From positions 744,001-808,000 of the forward strand of contig NZ_AP024885.1 of assembly GCF_024346975.1 (NCBI RefSeq): a stretch of 64,000 bases of DNA, written 5' to 3'. The position numbers and the translations under genes are program-made. The DNA comes from Vibrio neonatus. Its GTDB lineage: Bacteria > Pseudomonadota > Gammaproteobacteria > Enterobacterales > Vibrionaceae. This document shows, one piece after another, positions 50,637 through 59,816 of this stretch. Position 1 is the stretch's first letter. Every line of letters starts with the position of its first letter. Below the pieces are notes generated by a model. It saw nothing but the letters and a program-made list of their open reading frames with translations, ran no database searches and was not told the DNA's origin.

Positions 50637-52189
50637 TATTTCTCCGAGTATAGAGGCCAGTGGCGCTGTTGAATACGAGCCATAAAGTGGCGTAAGTCAT
50701 GCTCAAGAGGGCGATCCTCTTCGACAAATTCAAACTCACTTAATACCGCATCACGAATTGATTTTAGGTTTGAGCTTAGGTGCTCATCATCCAATTCATT
50801 ATGACGACGGCGAATTTCGAGCGCTTGTACACTGGCGAGCAATGAAGCCGAAGCTACTTGTTCGGTAAGCTCAAGTACGCGTACGCAATCGCGCGCTGAA
50901 ATAGTCCCCATGCTCACTTTATCTTGGTTGTGACACTCAGTAGAACGAGAGAATACGCTCGCTGGCATGGTGTGTTTCAACGCTTCAGCCGTCCAAGCCG
51001 AAATGCCAATTTGTACTGCTTTAAAGCCGTGGTTAATCGGTTTTCTTTCGCCTTCAGAGCCGGTTAGGTTAAATGGCAGGCCGTTGTTAAATTTGTAATC
51101 CATTAACTGAGCCATTTGACGGTCAAGTAGATCCGCTAGGTTAGCAATACCGGTTTTTAGCGTATCCATTGCCATAGCAATATGACCACCGTAGAAGTGA
51201 CCACCGTGCAGTACGCGCTCGTTATCACCATCGATGATAGGGTTGTCGTTGGCACTGTTTAGTTCGTTTTCAATTAAAGAACGAATCCAAGGTAGAGAAT
51301 CTTGAACCGCGCCGATAACGTGTGGTGCACAACGTAGTGAGTAACGGTCTTGTAGACGATCGCTGTTGCGTGGTGGACGTTCTGCTTTTAGATCGTCACG
51401 AATCCATGCCGCAATTTGTTGCTGACCCGGATGAGGTTTTACCGCAAATAATGCTTCATCGAAGTGGAACTGGTTACCGTTCATGCCCACAGAAACTAAG
51501 GCTGTGATCTTAGAACATAGCTGAGCTAGGTATTCTGCGCGTTTGTAGGCTAAACAAGCGATAGCCGTCATTACCGCAGTGCCGTTCATCAGTGCCAGAC
51601 CTTCTTTTGGCTTAAGACGAATAGGGTCTATGCCAAGCTCTGCAAATACTTCTTCGGTTGGGCGAGTTTCGCCTTTGTAGATCACATCACGTTCGCCAAT
51701 CAGCGCCGCGGCAAGATAAGAAAGAGGCGTTAAGTCGCCACTTGCACCCACTGAACCCTCTTCAGGAATGCGCGGAGTAATGTCTTTGTTGATCAGAGTG
51801 ATAATTTGATTTAGTAGCTCATGCGAAACACCTGATACACCTTGCGCTAGAGAACAAAGGCGAGTTGCCAGAACCGCTCTTGCTTGTTCATGAGTTAAAA
51901 TGTCACCCAGACCACAGCCGTGGAAACGAGTAAGGTGCAGTGGCAGTTCATCAATCAAGTTAGGTGGAATTGCCACAGTACATGAGTCACCATAGCCGGT
52001 AGTCACACCGTAAACCACGCCATCTTCTTTTAAAAGACGTTCTAAAAACGCCACACCACGGTCAATTTTGCTAGTGAACTCTGGCGCATTATTTAGCTTG
52101 GCATCTGCACCTTGTGCAATGGCAACAACGTCTTCGATAGAAAGCGCCTGAGCGCCGAAGGTAATGGTGTTAGTGTTTTTCTCTGTCAT
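50636..52189 (-). CDS. Aromatic amino acid ammonia lyase (HAL/TAL/PAL family) in APE cluster
   Basis: 517 residues. The MIO prosthetic group forms from Ala-Ser-Gly at 149-151 (GSVGASGDLTPLSYL) and the catalytic inner-loop Tyr is in YGVTTGYGDS (about 60-69). The substrate-selectivity pair at 89-90 reads Phe-His in LTRFHGCGLG; HAL usually has Ser-His, TAL His-Leu and PAL Phe-Leu, so substrate choice cannot be read off. In the cluster it should make a cinnamate-type starter acid for ApeH, most simply from tyrosine. GTG 52201 is a possible earlier start. It overlaps apeJ by 20 bases. Members of this family are present in some, not all, APE clusters. Confidence 0.88.
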   Translation of the reverse strand: MTEKNTNTITFGAQALSIEDVVAIAQGADAKLNNAPEFTSKIDRGVAFLERLLKEDGVVYGVTTGYGDSCTVAIPPNLIDELPLHLTRFHGCGLGDILTHEQARAVLATRLCSLAQGVSGVSHELLNQIITLINKDITPRIPEEGSVGASGDLTPLSYLAAALIGERDVIYKGETRPTEEVFAELGIDPIRLKPKEGLALMNGTAVMTAIACLAYKRAEYLAQLCSKITALVSVGMNGNQFHFDEALFAVKPHPGQQQIAAWIRDDLKAERPPRNSDRLQDRYSLRCAPHVIGAVQDSLPWIRSLIENELNSANDNPIIDGDNERVLHGGHFYGGHIAMAMDTLKTGIANLADLLDRQMAQLMDYKFNNGLPFNLTGSEGERKPINHGFKAVQIGISAWTAEALKHTMPASVFSRSTECHNQDKVSMGTISARDCVRVLELTEQVASASLLASVQALEIRRRHNELDDEHLSSNLKSIRDAVLSEFEFVEEDRPLEHDLRHFMARIQQRHWPLYSEK

Positions 52190-53882
52190 CTTTCTGATCA
52201 CTTAATGTCCAAAAATTAAAAAAGTTATACCACTGCAAAGGAGCTTGCAATGTGTAGTGCTGCAAACGGTCGGCATAGCTTTGCACGACATTTTGCAGAG
52301 CTTGTTGGCGTTCTTTTCGAGGCAGAATGATCTTGTCACTAAACGGTTCAAAATAAACGTCAAACAGCGGCTTGTCACTAGAGTCATCTCGTAATCCAAA
52401 TAGCAGATATACCGGTGCTTTTAGCACTGATGCCAGCAAAAATGGACCTTGCGGAAATGGCGCAGGTTTACCTAAAAAGTCTGCCCATACAGAGCGACTT
52501 TCTTTACTGGTGGAGGTGCGATCGCCGACGATCACTACCCATTCACCAGCTTCAATTTTTTGTTGTAATAAAATCGCGGTATCAGGCCCGATGCGACTTA
52601 CTTGAATTAAGTTTAGGTCTGAATTTGCGTTGACCGCTTTCATTACGGTGTTAAATCGCTCTGCATGTTCGGTAAACACCAAAGCATTAATTTTTACATG
52701 TGAGTACTTACGCGCTAACGCTCGGCACAGTTCAATATTGCCCAAATGCGAGCCAATCAAGATGACGCCACGTTGGCTTTGAGCAATTTTAGGGAAGTGC
52801 TTTTTACCGTGTATGGTTAGGTTGTCGCTATTAAAGTCGCCTTTCCACGCCGCCAGTTTGTCGAGCATAGTGTGCCCAAAAGAGAGCAGGTGATGATAAC
52901 TGTCTATTGGCTTAGGCAGCACAATGCCTTGCGTTGTGGCATAGTTTTGCAGCTGCTGTAAAAATTGTTCTGAGGCCAATTTGGCATCTTTGCCTGTTAA
53001 GTGGTAATAGCGAATCACTACTTTTAGGATCAGGTTAAACACTTTTCGCCCAAGCAGGCTGTAAATCGCCAACATCAGTTTAATGCCAAGCACTGTGCCT
53101 TGCTCTTGGCGTTTTGACCAATGGGTCTTATCTGTGTTGGAAGGCTTTTGCCAGTGACGCGCTAACAGCTTAGGGATTCTTGGCAGCATGCCAAAAAACA
53201 GACGGGTATGCATCCAACTGATTTTGACGTTATCCCACAGAGCGTCAAAGTGGGAAATGCCACTTTCTGGGTAAATTACGCGGGTTTCAACAAAGTCGAT
53301 ATCAACGCCTTCCCAGTACATACGCACTAAGATTTCGATATCAAAATCCATGCGTTGACCAATACAGTATTTATCCAGCACTGCCACCGTTTTTGCGACA
53401 GGATAGGCTCTAAAGCCGCACATGCTGTCTTTGATAGCCAATGACAGTGTCTCTATCCATACCCAAATATGGGTGGCATAGCGACCGTACAAACGAGACT
53501 TTGGAACGCTCGCATCGTAAATAGGTTGCCCCGAAATAAGACGAGTAGGGTGCGCTTTTGAGCTAGCAATCAACTTAGGCAGAGCGTCAACGTCATGCTG
53601 ACCATCGGCATCAATTTGGATAATGTGACTGTAGCCAAGCTGATGAGCTTTGCGAATTCCAGCCATCACCGCGCCGCCTTTACCTGAGTTTTCAGCTAAA
53701 GTATCTAAAATTACCTCTCGGCTGTTGGCTAATTCTTGTAAAGCTTGCTTGGTGGCACTATCGCTACCGTCATCAACTACAATGCACGGTAGAGCAAACG
53801 CTTCTAACGAGGCCACCACAGCATCAATAGTACTGCCATGGTTATAGCAAGGAATTAAAAAGCACGGTTGGTAAGTCTGCAC
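52170..53882 (-). CDS. apeJ: APE cluster bifunctional glycosyltransferase/acyltransferase ApeJ
   Basis: 570 residues in two parts. An N-terminal GT2 glycosyltransferase (1-230) with VVDDGSD at 35-41 and the DAD at 91-93 (QIDADGQHD); then an LPLAT/LpxL-type acyltransferase (about 330-560) with the HxxxxN-like SHLGNIE at 378-384 and the later GKPAPFPQGPFLLAS. It probably attaches a sugar or acyl group to the polyene and tethers it to a lipid. A 2-base gap separates it from apeI. Confidence 0.87.
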   Translation of the reverse strand: MQTYQPCFLIPCYNHGSTIDAVVASLEAFALPCIVVDDGSDSATKQALQELANSREVILDTLAENSGKGGAVMAGIRKAHQLGYSHIIQIDADGQHDVDALPKLIASSKAHPTRLISGQPIYDASVPKSRLYGRYATHIWVWIETLSLAIKDSMCGFRAYPVAKTVAVLDKYCIGQRMDFDIEILVRMYWEGVDIDFVETRVIYPESGISHFDALWDNVKISWMHTRLFFGMLPRIPKLLARHWQKPSNTDKTHWSKRQEQGTVLGIKLMLAIYSLLGRKVFNLILKVVIRYYHLTGKDAKLASEQFLQQLQNYATTQGIVLPKPIDSYHHLLSFGHTMLDKLAAWKGDFNSDNLTIHGKKHFPKIAQSQRGVILIGSHLGNIELCRALARKYSHVKINALVFTEHAERFNTVMKAVNANSDLNLIQVSRIGPDTAILLQQKIEAGEWVVIVGDRTSTSKESRSVWADFLGKPAPFPQGPFLLASVLKAPVYLLFGLRDDSSDKPLFDVYFEPFSDKIILPRKERQQALQNVVQSYADRLQHYTLQAPLQWYNFFNFWTLSDQKDDREKH

Positions 53883-53883
53883 G

Positions 53884-54243
53884 TTATTTTCCTAGCTTCA
53901 TTTTTCCAGAGGAATGGACAACCAAAGATTCGCCCTGTTGCGAGCTGAATTTGAAGGTGAGTTTTTGCTTGTCATTATCCCAGCTCAAATCCAAAGTGAC
54001 TTGTGCATCAGGCAAAATAGGCTCTTGAAACTTAATCACTTCCATCCCTTTAAATACAGAAGGCGTATTGAGGTATTCAACCGCATAAAACAGCGCCCAA
54101 TCAATTTGACTGACCCCTGGCAATAAAGGGAAATGAGAAAAATGACCGCAAAAATCCAAGATGTCAGCATCAACTTTAAGCTGCAGTGTTGCTTGCGCGT
54201 CAGCACAATTCACATCAATGATGGTTGGTTTTCTTTTATGCAT
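53884..54243 (-). CDS. apeI: Aryl polyene dehydratase subunit ApeI
   Basis: 119 residues from ATG 54243. FabA/FabZ-type hotdog protein with GHFSHFPLLPGVSQID (33-48), catalytic His37. Partner of ApeP. The frame opens at ATG 54261, but ATG 54243 has GGTAA-type spacing and follows the stop of a 26-codon ORF (54249-54329) by 5 bases, suggesting translational re-initiation. Confidence 0.87.
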   Translation of the reverse strand: MHKRKPTIIDVNCADAQATLQLKVDADILDFCGHFSHFPLLPGVSQIDWALFYAVEYLNTPSVFKGMEVIKFQEPILPDAQVTLDLSWDNDKQKLTFKFSSQQGESLVVHSSGKMKLGK

Positions 54244-54248
54244 CTGCG

Positions 54249-54329
54249 TTACCTTACCCATTTCTTTGTCTGCGTCTTTTCTGCGTGCGTTTTATAGGTG
54301 TGCCATTGAGTCAGTTTGATATTACTCAT
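54249..54329 (-). CDS. Candidate 26-residue microprotein in APE operon
   Basis: ATG 54329 overlaps the apeH stop (ATGA) and the frame closes at TAA 54251-54249, five bases before the apeI start at 54243. It would encode MSNIKLTQWHTYKTHAEK plus TQTKKWVR, a basic peptide with Trp residues. Without it, apeH and apeI are separated by about 80 bases, unusual in this tightly packed operon. It may be a real small protein, a translational-coupling leader or a chance ORF. Confidence 0.4.
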   Translation of the reverse strand: MSNIKLTQWHTYKTHAEKTQTKKWVR

Positions 54330-55720
54330 GCTTGAAACAGCTTCTTAATTTCGTTTACTTGTCGTTTGCCTTGGCTGTTTAACGGGATTTCGTCAACTAT
54401 GCGGTACTTACGCGGAATCGCTACCGGCTCTAACCAATCTCGCAGTGCTTTACGCAAAGCAATCCAAAATGGCCCTTTGCCAAGGCGTTGTACTTCTTTA
54501 CGCCCTACATCGGTGAGCACGATGACCGCGCAAATGGTTAAACGCTGGTCGTCTTGCATTGGAATAGTGGCGCTTTCTTCAATCCAGTCTAGTTGATCTA
54601 AACGCTTTTCTAGCTCAACTAAAGAGATGCGTTTTTCTTCGATTTTGATGACGCGATCGGTTCGGCCTTTAAGATCAAAACTGCGCTGGTCACGGAACTG
54701 ACATTCATCTGCGGTTTGATACCAATCGTCACCGGCAATATGCGGCGCACGTAAGCGTAAGCAGTTTTCACTATTGAGCTCAGCTTCAACGGTCGGAAAT
54801 AACTGCCAAGCAGTGCTTGGAGTGTGTTGCTGGCGAAATGCAATGCCACCGGTTTCGGTGCTGCCAAACACTTCCATAGGCAGAGAGCCCAATAAAGCTT
54901 GGCTTAGTTTGGCGGCAGTTTCTGGTAAAGGCCCGCCAGAGGACACAATGCGGCGATATGGCGCGCTTTTCTGTTCAGCTGTTAAACGTTTTAGTAGCGC
55001 AGGGCTACTGATCAGCACTGAGTCTTTATCTGCGTGCTGGATAACCTGTTCTGGAAATTCTAAATTGTGCACCGCAAAAGGTCGGCCAGCGCAGAGCGGC
55101 CATAACAGACGAAACAACAATCCATAAATATGCAGGTGAGAGACGGTACTTTCGATGCGCGTGTTGGCTATATCTGCGCCCCAAAGAGACTCTAAAATAG
55201 CCACTTCATTATCCAGTTGGCTGAGTTTCTTTTCGATGGCTTTTGCAGCGCCACTAGAGCCAGATGTAAACAAAGTTACCTTGATTGAATCGAGATCCAG
55301 AGGTGCAAATGTGATTGGCTTAGCGGCTGTACTTTCTATAGAACGAGTCACTTCAAGCGCGTTCAAATCATCACTGACGGTGACATCGTTATCATGCAAT
55401 AACAAGTCAAAGTGTTGGCTTAACTCTTTAAGTGCTTGGGTTTGATAGTTGCCCGGTAGTACCAATGATTTTTGGCTATAACAAGCGGCAAAAAAGCCCA
55501 CTGCAAACAGGTAACTATTACCAAAGCATAAAGCGACGTTTTGCTCGCGGTGTTGCGCTAATCGCTCAGCATACAGCGCCACATCATGTTGAAACTCGTG
55601 CCACGTGATATGGGTGTGCTGATCGAAAGCCACTATATTATTACTAGCACGATTATTAGTAGCACGCTCTGTACAAAACAGGTGCGTAAGAGAAGAAAAG
55701 CTAGCTTGCTCTAGGTTCAT
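54326..55720 (-). CDS. apeH: Aryl-acid adenylating ligase ApeH
   Basis: 464-residue ANL-superfamily enzyme. P-loop FTSGSSGAAK at 151-160, GSTETGGIAF for the A5 motif and GRTDRVIKIEEKRISL for the A8 hinge. It activates the aromatic starter acid and loads it on ApeE or ApeF. The usual invariant late Lys (A10) appears in INSQGKRQV-type sequence (here NSQGKRQ near the C-terminus). It overlaps apeG by 4 bases. Confidence 0.9.
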   Translation of the reverse strand: MNLEQASFSSLTHLFCTERATNNRASNNIVAFDQHTHITWHEFQHDVALYAERLAQHREQNVALCFGNSYLFAVGFFAACYSQKSLVLPGNYQTQALKELSQHFDLLLHDNDVTVSDDLNALEVTRSIESTAAKPITFAPLDLDSIKVTLFTSGSSGAAKAIEKKLSQLDNEVAILESLWGADIANTRIESTVSHLHIYGLLFRLLWPLCAGRPFAVHNLEFPEQVIQHADKDSVLISSPALLKRLTAEQKSAPYRRIVSSGGPLPETAAKLSQALLGSLPMEVFGSTETGGIAFRQQHTPSTAWQLFPTVEAELNSENCLRLRAPHIAGDDWYQTADECQFRDQRSFDLKGRTDRVIKIEEKRISLVELEKRLDQLDWIEESATIPMQDDQRLTICAVIVLTDVGRKEVQRLGKGPFWIALRKALRDWLEPVAIPRKYRIVDEIPLNSQGKRQVNEIKKLFQA

Positions 55721-56286
55721 TTTATCTTACGATCCTTTAGGAGAAACTGGCGAACAATCCACTCAATGGCGAATAATGATCCGGCAAGAATATAACTAAT
55801 TAGCCCGTTGTAGAGCGTCCAAAGTTGCAGTGAATGAAAGCAGGTATAAAGTGCGAATAGTCCATTTGCAATAAAGAACAAACACCAAATCACGGTGACT
55901 TTTCGCGTGTAGTCCACCCCACTTTGAGGTAAGTCGGGGTCTTGCAGTCTGGCTAAGCGTTCAATAATGGTTTGTGGCTGTTTTAAGCTAGAAGCAAACA
56001 CCACTAACATGCATAGATTGACTACAACGGGATAAAACGTTAGCCAACCGTGCTGCTTAAAAATGAGTCCTAATCCCACTAGAGTGATGCCGGTGACCGC
56101 ACTAATTTGCGCCACGTATTTCAACTCTTTGAGCTTAGTTTTTTGAACACTGAGTAAACGCACTGCCAAAGCGAGGATCAATAGAATCCCCACGATGGAA
56201 AATCCAAACCTATCGATGCCAAAATACACGGCAAATGGATAGGCAAGTAACACCACAGCGGACAGAATTGTCAGCAATTGGCGCAT
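55717..56286 (-). CDS. apeG: APE cluster membrane protein ApeG (COG4648-like)
   Basis: 189 residues with five hydrophobic segments, no catalytic motif that I can see. Small membrane proteins of this type are always near the ACP genes of APE clusters; role unknown. It overlaps apeF by one base and apeH by 4. Confidence 0.82.
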   Translation of the reverse strand: MRQLLTILSAVVLLAYPFAVYFGIDRFGFSIVGILLILALAVRLLSVQKTKLKELKYVAQISAVTGITLVGLGLIFKQHGWLTFYPVVVNLCMLVVFASSLKQPQTIIERLARLQDPDLPQSGVDYTRKVTVIWCLFFIANGLFALYTCFHSLQLWTLYNGLISYILAGSLFAIEWIVRQFLLKDRKIK

Positions 56287-56543
56287 TAGGCTTCCTTAAG
56301 AAGCTCAGCAACAGCGTTCACTACATCATCAACCGTACGTACTGCGCTAAATTCAGCCGGTTTGATTTTCTTGCCTGTTACATTTTGTAGGTGAACAACA
56401 AGATCAACCGCGTCGATGCTATCCAAATCGAGATCTGTGTATAAATGAGCGTCAGATACGATATCTGCTTCATCCAGTTCAAATAGCTCGACTAGGGCTT
56501 CTTTAACTTGATTAAATACCTGATCTTTACTTACGTCTGTCAT
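56286..56543 (-). CDS. apeF: Acyl carrier protein ApeF
   Basis: 85-residue carrier protein; phosphopantetheine site Ser42 in LDLDSIDAVDL. One of two ACPs of the pathway. It lies 19 bases after apeE. Confidence 0.93.
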   Translation of the reverse strand: MTDVSKDQVFNQVKEALVELFELDEADIVSDAHLYTDLDLDSIDAVDLVVHLQNVTGKKIKPAEFSAVRTVDDVVNAVAELLKEA

Positions 56544-56562
56544 GAGAGTCTATACCTACGGA

Positions 56563-56823
56563 TTATTCGCTGATCTGTGAAGAGATGTAAGTGGCGAGAT
56601 TGCTAACAGAAGCAAAGTGCTCGCGAGTATTAGTGTCATCTGCATCAATAATAATGTTGTATTTCTTTTTAATCGCAAGACCCAGTTCTAGGGCATCGAT
56701 TGAATCTAAACCTAATCCATCACCAAAAAGTGGCGCTTCGGTTTCAATATCATCAATGGTTAAATCTTCAAGATTAAGAGCATCAATGATGAGTTGTTTA
56801 ATTTCGTTGTGTAATTTTTCCAC
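56563..56823 (-). CDS. apeE: Acyl carrier protein ApeE
   Basis: 86-residue carrier protein; phosphopantetheine site Ser41 in GLGLDSIDALEL. Two ACPs with different sequences (this one and ApeF) suggest separate roles in starting and extending the chain. Confidence 0.93.
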   Translation of the reverse strand: MEKLHNEIKQLIIDALNLEDLTIDDIETEAPLFGDGLGLDSIDALELGLAIKKKYNIIIDADDTNTREHFASVSNLATYISSQISE

Positions 56824-56840
56824 TGGGACCTACTTTATGG

Positions 56841-57605
56841 CTAATGATTATTAGGAAATATTATCTCAGTTAAATGCCGTTGCAAACGGCGGGCCGCAAT
56901 TGTTGGCGACTCTGTTTGTTCGATAAAAGGTTGAACTTTAACTTTGTCTTTTACTTCAATACGAAAAAAAGGCTTATTTAACGGTACGTTATACCATTTT
57001 CCTTGTTTAGTAAGGAAGCTAGAAGAAACGGAAATATGCACTACACGCAAATCTCTTTGGGTGCGAATGGCAATTTGCGCCGCTCCTCTTTGTAACTTTG
57101 ACGGAACTCCCGGTGTTGTTCTGGTCCCTTCAGGGAAGATAAGCAACACGTTGCTCTTATCAAATCGTTGTGTGCATCGTACCAGAAGATCGTCGGCGGT
57201 TTCATTTGGAATATAACCTGCCGCTTTTACTATGTGCTTCATAAAAGGGTTAGCCCAAATAGAAGACTTAACCAAGCAATCACAACGTTTGAGTTGCGAT
57301 GCAATGAGCACATAATCAATAAGGCTAGGGTGGTTTGCAATAATCAGACAGTCTGAGTCCTGTTCTAATATATCCGCACCGATAATTTGATAATCAATGA
57401 CGCCAGTAAACTTCATGAGTTTACAAAAGCCATTGAAAGAGCGCTGAATAACGCCCTGAACCTTATACTCTCTACGGGTTTGATTTTTAATAAATAAATG
57501 AATAACGGGGATGACTAAAAAGCTCAGCACTAGGCCGCCTAGTCCAAAGATCACAAAGCAGAATCCGGTAGCAAAAACACGCCAATAGCGGTCAAGTGTC
57601 TTCAT
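56841..57605 (-). CDS. apeD: APE cluster acyltransferase ApeD (PlsC-like)
   Basis: 254 residues. One N-terminal TM segment, then a lysophospholipid acyltransferase (LPLAT) domain with HPSLID (His92, Asp97) and PEGTRTTPG. The frame opens at ATG 57626, but ATG 57605 overlaps the apeC stop (ATGA), so I use it. It should help transfer the polyene to a lipid anchor. Confidence 0.88.
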   Translation of the reverse strand: MKTLDRYWRVFATGFCFVIFGLGGLVLSFLVIPVIHLFIKNQTRREYKVQGVIQRSFNGFCKLMKFTGVIDYQIIGADILEQDSDCLIIANHPSLIDYVLIASQLKRCDCLVKSSIWANPFMKHIVKAAGYIPNETADDLLVRCTQRFDKSNVLLIFPEGTRTTPGVPSKLQRGAAQIAIRTQRDLRVVHISVSSSFLTKQGKWYNVPLNKPFFRIEVKDKVKVQPFIEQTESPTIAARRLQRHLTEIIFPNNH

Positions 57606-58333
57606 GGTTTTTGATACCATTCCCATATTTGCTTCGATGATGTTATCGCCCAGTTATTGCTACTACCAAGAAAATGCTGAAGAAAGGTTAATGCTTGGGG
57701 CATTGATTGTTCTTCGGTGTCATTGCTCATTTGCTTGGTGATTGTGAATCTATCGCCATATGATACCACTAGCCCAAGCCCATAACCGTTGTAAACTTGG
57801 TTTTCATATTTGGAGTATGCATCGGGTAGAGGCTCATCGAAATCGACGATCAGTACTTTATGGGTCGGGTGACAAGTTAAATATAACCAAGCTTCAATAA
57901 GGGCACTGTGAAAGGTATTGCTTGAAGCGGCAATAGAGGTCAATGGAATGGGCTTCTTAGTGGCAATGGTGGCAAGCCCTGCTGCGGTATTGTGCACCGA
58001 CTGTGAAAAAGCCATAGGTGAGGCTTCTTCGCCGCAGACGATATCATTAATCAGTTTTGCACTGCGATGCAGCTCTCCGTGACGGCTGGCAAACACGAGA
58101 TATTGCACGTCATGCTCTGTGAGTAATTCAATGCTGGTTTGCACTGCAAGCTTACTTAAACTACTCATTCTGCGGCGCATCATTGGCGGTATTGCGGACG
58201 ATACTATCGCACTGTCTTGTGGCCAAATGCCGGAATCTGCCCATTCTTGCCACTGGCTTTGCGTCGATATACCTGGCGCATAAGCATTCCATGCATCAAT
58301 GTTGAATTGTAGTGTTAGATTATTCTTGAGCAT
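57602..58333 (-). CDS. apeC: Aryl polyene chain-length factor ApeC
   Basis: 243 residues, KS-like N-terminal half without a catalytic Cys: AASSNTFHSALIEA occupies the position of the active-site motif. It is the partner (CLF) of ApeO. First gene of the minus-strand operon, overlapping apeD. Confidence 0.87.
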   Translation of the reverse strand: MLKNNLTLQFNIDAWNAYAPGISTQSQWQEWADSGIWPQDSAIVSSAIPPMMRRRMSSLSKLAVQTSIELLTEHDVQYLVFASRHGELHRSAKLINDIVCGEEASPMAFSQSVHNTAAGLATIATKKPIPLTSIAASSNTFHSALIEAWLYLTCHPTHKVLIVDFDEPLPDAYSKYENQVYNGYGLGLVVSYGDRFTITKQMSNDTEEQSMPQALTFLQHFLGSSNNWAITSSKQIWEWYQKP

Positions 58334-58643
58334 ATTTCTGTGCAGACTCTTGTATATAAAATCTTGATATGTAACGTTTAATATCGAGATCGTTGTTGCT
58401 GAAATGACTTAAAAAAGCGCATCAATAAAGAAATAAAAACCCTAAAAGTTTATTCCTGATTATTTTTGCAATAAGTATTTTCACTTAATGCTATACATTA
58501 ACCCAATAAACTTGAAAGCAAAAGATGCTAATATCGCTCATAATTGTAATCGTTGAATGTAAGCTCAACGTCGACATCTAGAGAAAACTCTCTGCAACAG
58601 AACCTGCTCAGCGGGCACTCTAATTACATATAAAGGTTTATCT
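58334..58643. other. Divergent promoter region APE operon / O-methyltransferase
   Basis: 310 AT-rich bases between apeC and the methyltransferase gene. It must contain the promoters of both. I find no clear operator or terminator here. Confidence 0.45.
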
Positions 58644-59711
58644 GTGTTAAATAAAGAACAAGACCCATATACCGCGCTAGAAGCGAAAACTGAAGCGCAA
58701 AAGTTATCCTTTGCTCCCATCGTATTTCATACTGCGAGAACATTGCGTGATTTAGGCATTTTGGCCGTGTTAGATAATGCAGGTGAACAAGGACTCAATG
58801 CTAAGCAAATTAGCCAGCAGTCTGATGTCTCTGAATATGGTGTTAAAGTTCTTCTGGATATGGCGGTTAGTGCCAATATCGTTACCTATAACAAGCCTAA
58901 CTATATTATCGCGAACCTTGGTTTCTTCCTGCTACACGATGGCATGACCAAAGCGAATATGGATTTTACCGCTGACGTTTGTTACGCGGCGATGATGCAT
59001 TTAACCGAAGCAATTGTAGAAGGCAAACCGGCAGGGCTTAAAGAGCTAGGCGATTGGGAAACCATCTATGAGGGATTATCTCGTCTACCAGAGCAAGCCA
59101 AGCAAAGCTGGTTTAACTTTGATCACTTCTACTCGGATCGTTCATTCCCGAAATTACTTGAAACGGTATTTGGTAATAAACCACAGAAAATTGCGGATAT
59201 CGGTGGCAACACAGGTAAGTGGGCGTTGCAGTGCTGTAACTACGATCAAGACGTGAACGTTACTATTGTCGATTTGCCTCAACAACTTGAGATGGCAAAA
59301 ATCAATGCCGAAAAGAATGGCTTTGCCGATCGCATTAATTTTTACCCGGCCAACATGCTCAACAAAGAGCAGACTCTGCCAGACAACATTGATACATGGT
59401 GGATGAGCCAGTTCTTAGATTGTTTCTCACCTATGGAAATTCTGAGTATTTTGAAGCGCGTGAAAAAGCAGCTTCGACCTGGTGATTCAATTTATATTCT
59501 GGAACTGTTCTGGGATGCACAAAAATACGAAGCAGCCGCATACAGCCTAAATGCCACTTCACTGTACTTCACCTGTTTAGCCAACGGTAATAGCCGTTTC
59601 TACCGCAGTGATGATTTCCTAGAAATTATCGAAGAAGCCGGCCTTGCGGTGGATGAGCGTATCGATAACATTGGCTTAGGTCATACACTGTTAAAATTGC
59701 AGGCGAAATAA
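58644..59711 (+). CDS. SAM-dependent O-methyltransferase (APE-associated)
   Basis: 355 residues. An N-terminal dimerisation winged-helix domain (about 20-100) and a class I methyltransferase domain with the SAM motif ADIGGNTGKWA (about 183-193), DLPQQLEMAK and the LRPGDSIYILE strand. It is an O-methyltransferase-2 type enzyme. Start is GTG 58644, with AAAGG eight bases before it. It is divergent from apeC, and is likely to methylate the aryl head of the polyene or another pathway intermediate. A methyltransferase is a usual APE cluster member (ApeB in some namings). Confidence 0.85.
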   Translation: MLNKEQDPYTALEAKTEAQKLSFAPIVFHTARTLRDLGILAVLDNAGEQGLNAKQISQQSDVSEYGVKVLLDMAVSANIVTYNKPNYIIANLGFFLLHDGMTKANMDFTADVCYAAMMHLTEAIVEGKPAGLKELGDWETIYEGLSRLPEQAKQSWFNFDHFYSDRSFPKLLETVFGNKPQKIADIGGNTGKWALQCCNYDQDVNVTIVDLPQQLEMAKINAEKNGFADRINFYPANMLNKEQTLPDNIDTWWMSQFLDCFSPMEILSILKRVKKQLRPGDSIYILELFWDAQKYEAAAYSLNATSLYFTCLANGNSRFYRSDDFLEIIEEAGLAVDERIDNIGLGHTLLKLQAK

Positions 59712-59739
59712 TCCGTTAATTTGCTCATAGTAATAGACA

Positions 59740-59775
59740 AAAGCCCCGCTGATTGTGATAAATCAGCGGGGCTTT
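59740..59775. terminator. Bidirectional terminator methyltransferase / HAD phosphatase
   Basis: 15-bp stem AAAGCCCCGCTGATT-type arms (AAGCCCCGCTGATT / AATCAGCGGGGCTT) flanked by A- and T-rich runs. It lies between the convergent methyltransferase and HAD genes. Confidence 0.92.
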
Positions 59776-59816
59776 ATTATGTCTTACCAAAGATAAAAGT
59801 TAGCTAAGATAAAAAA

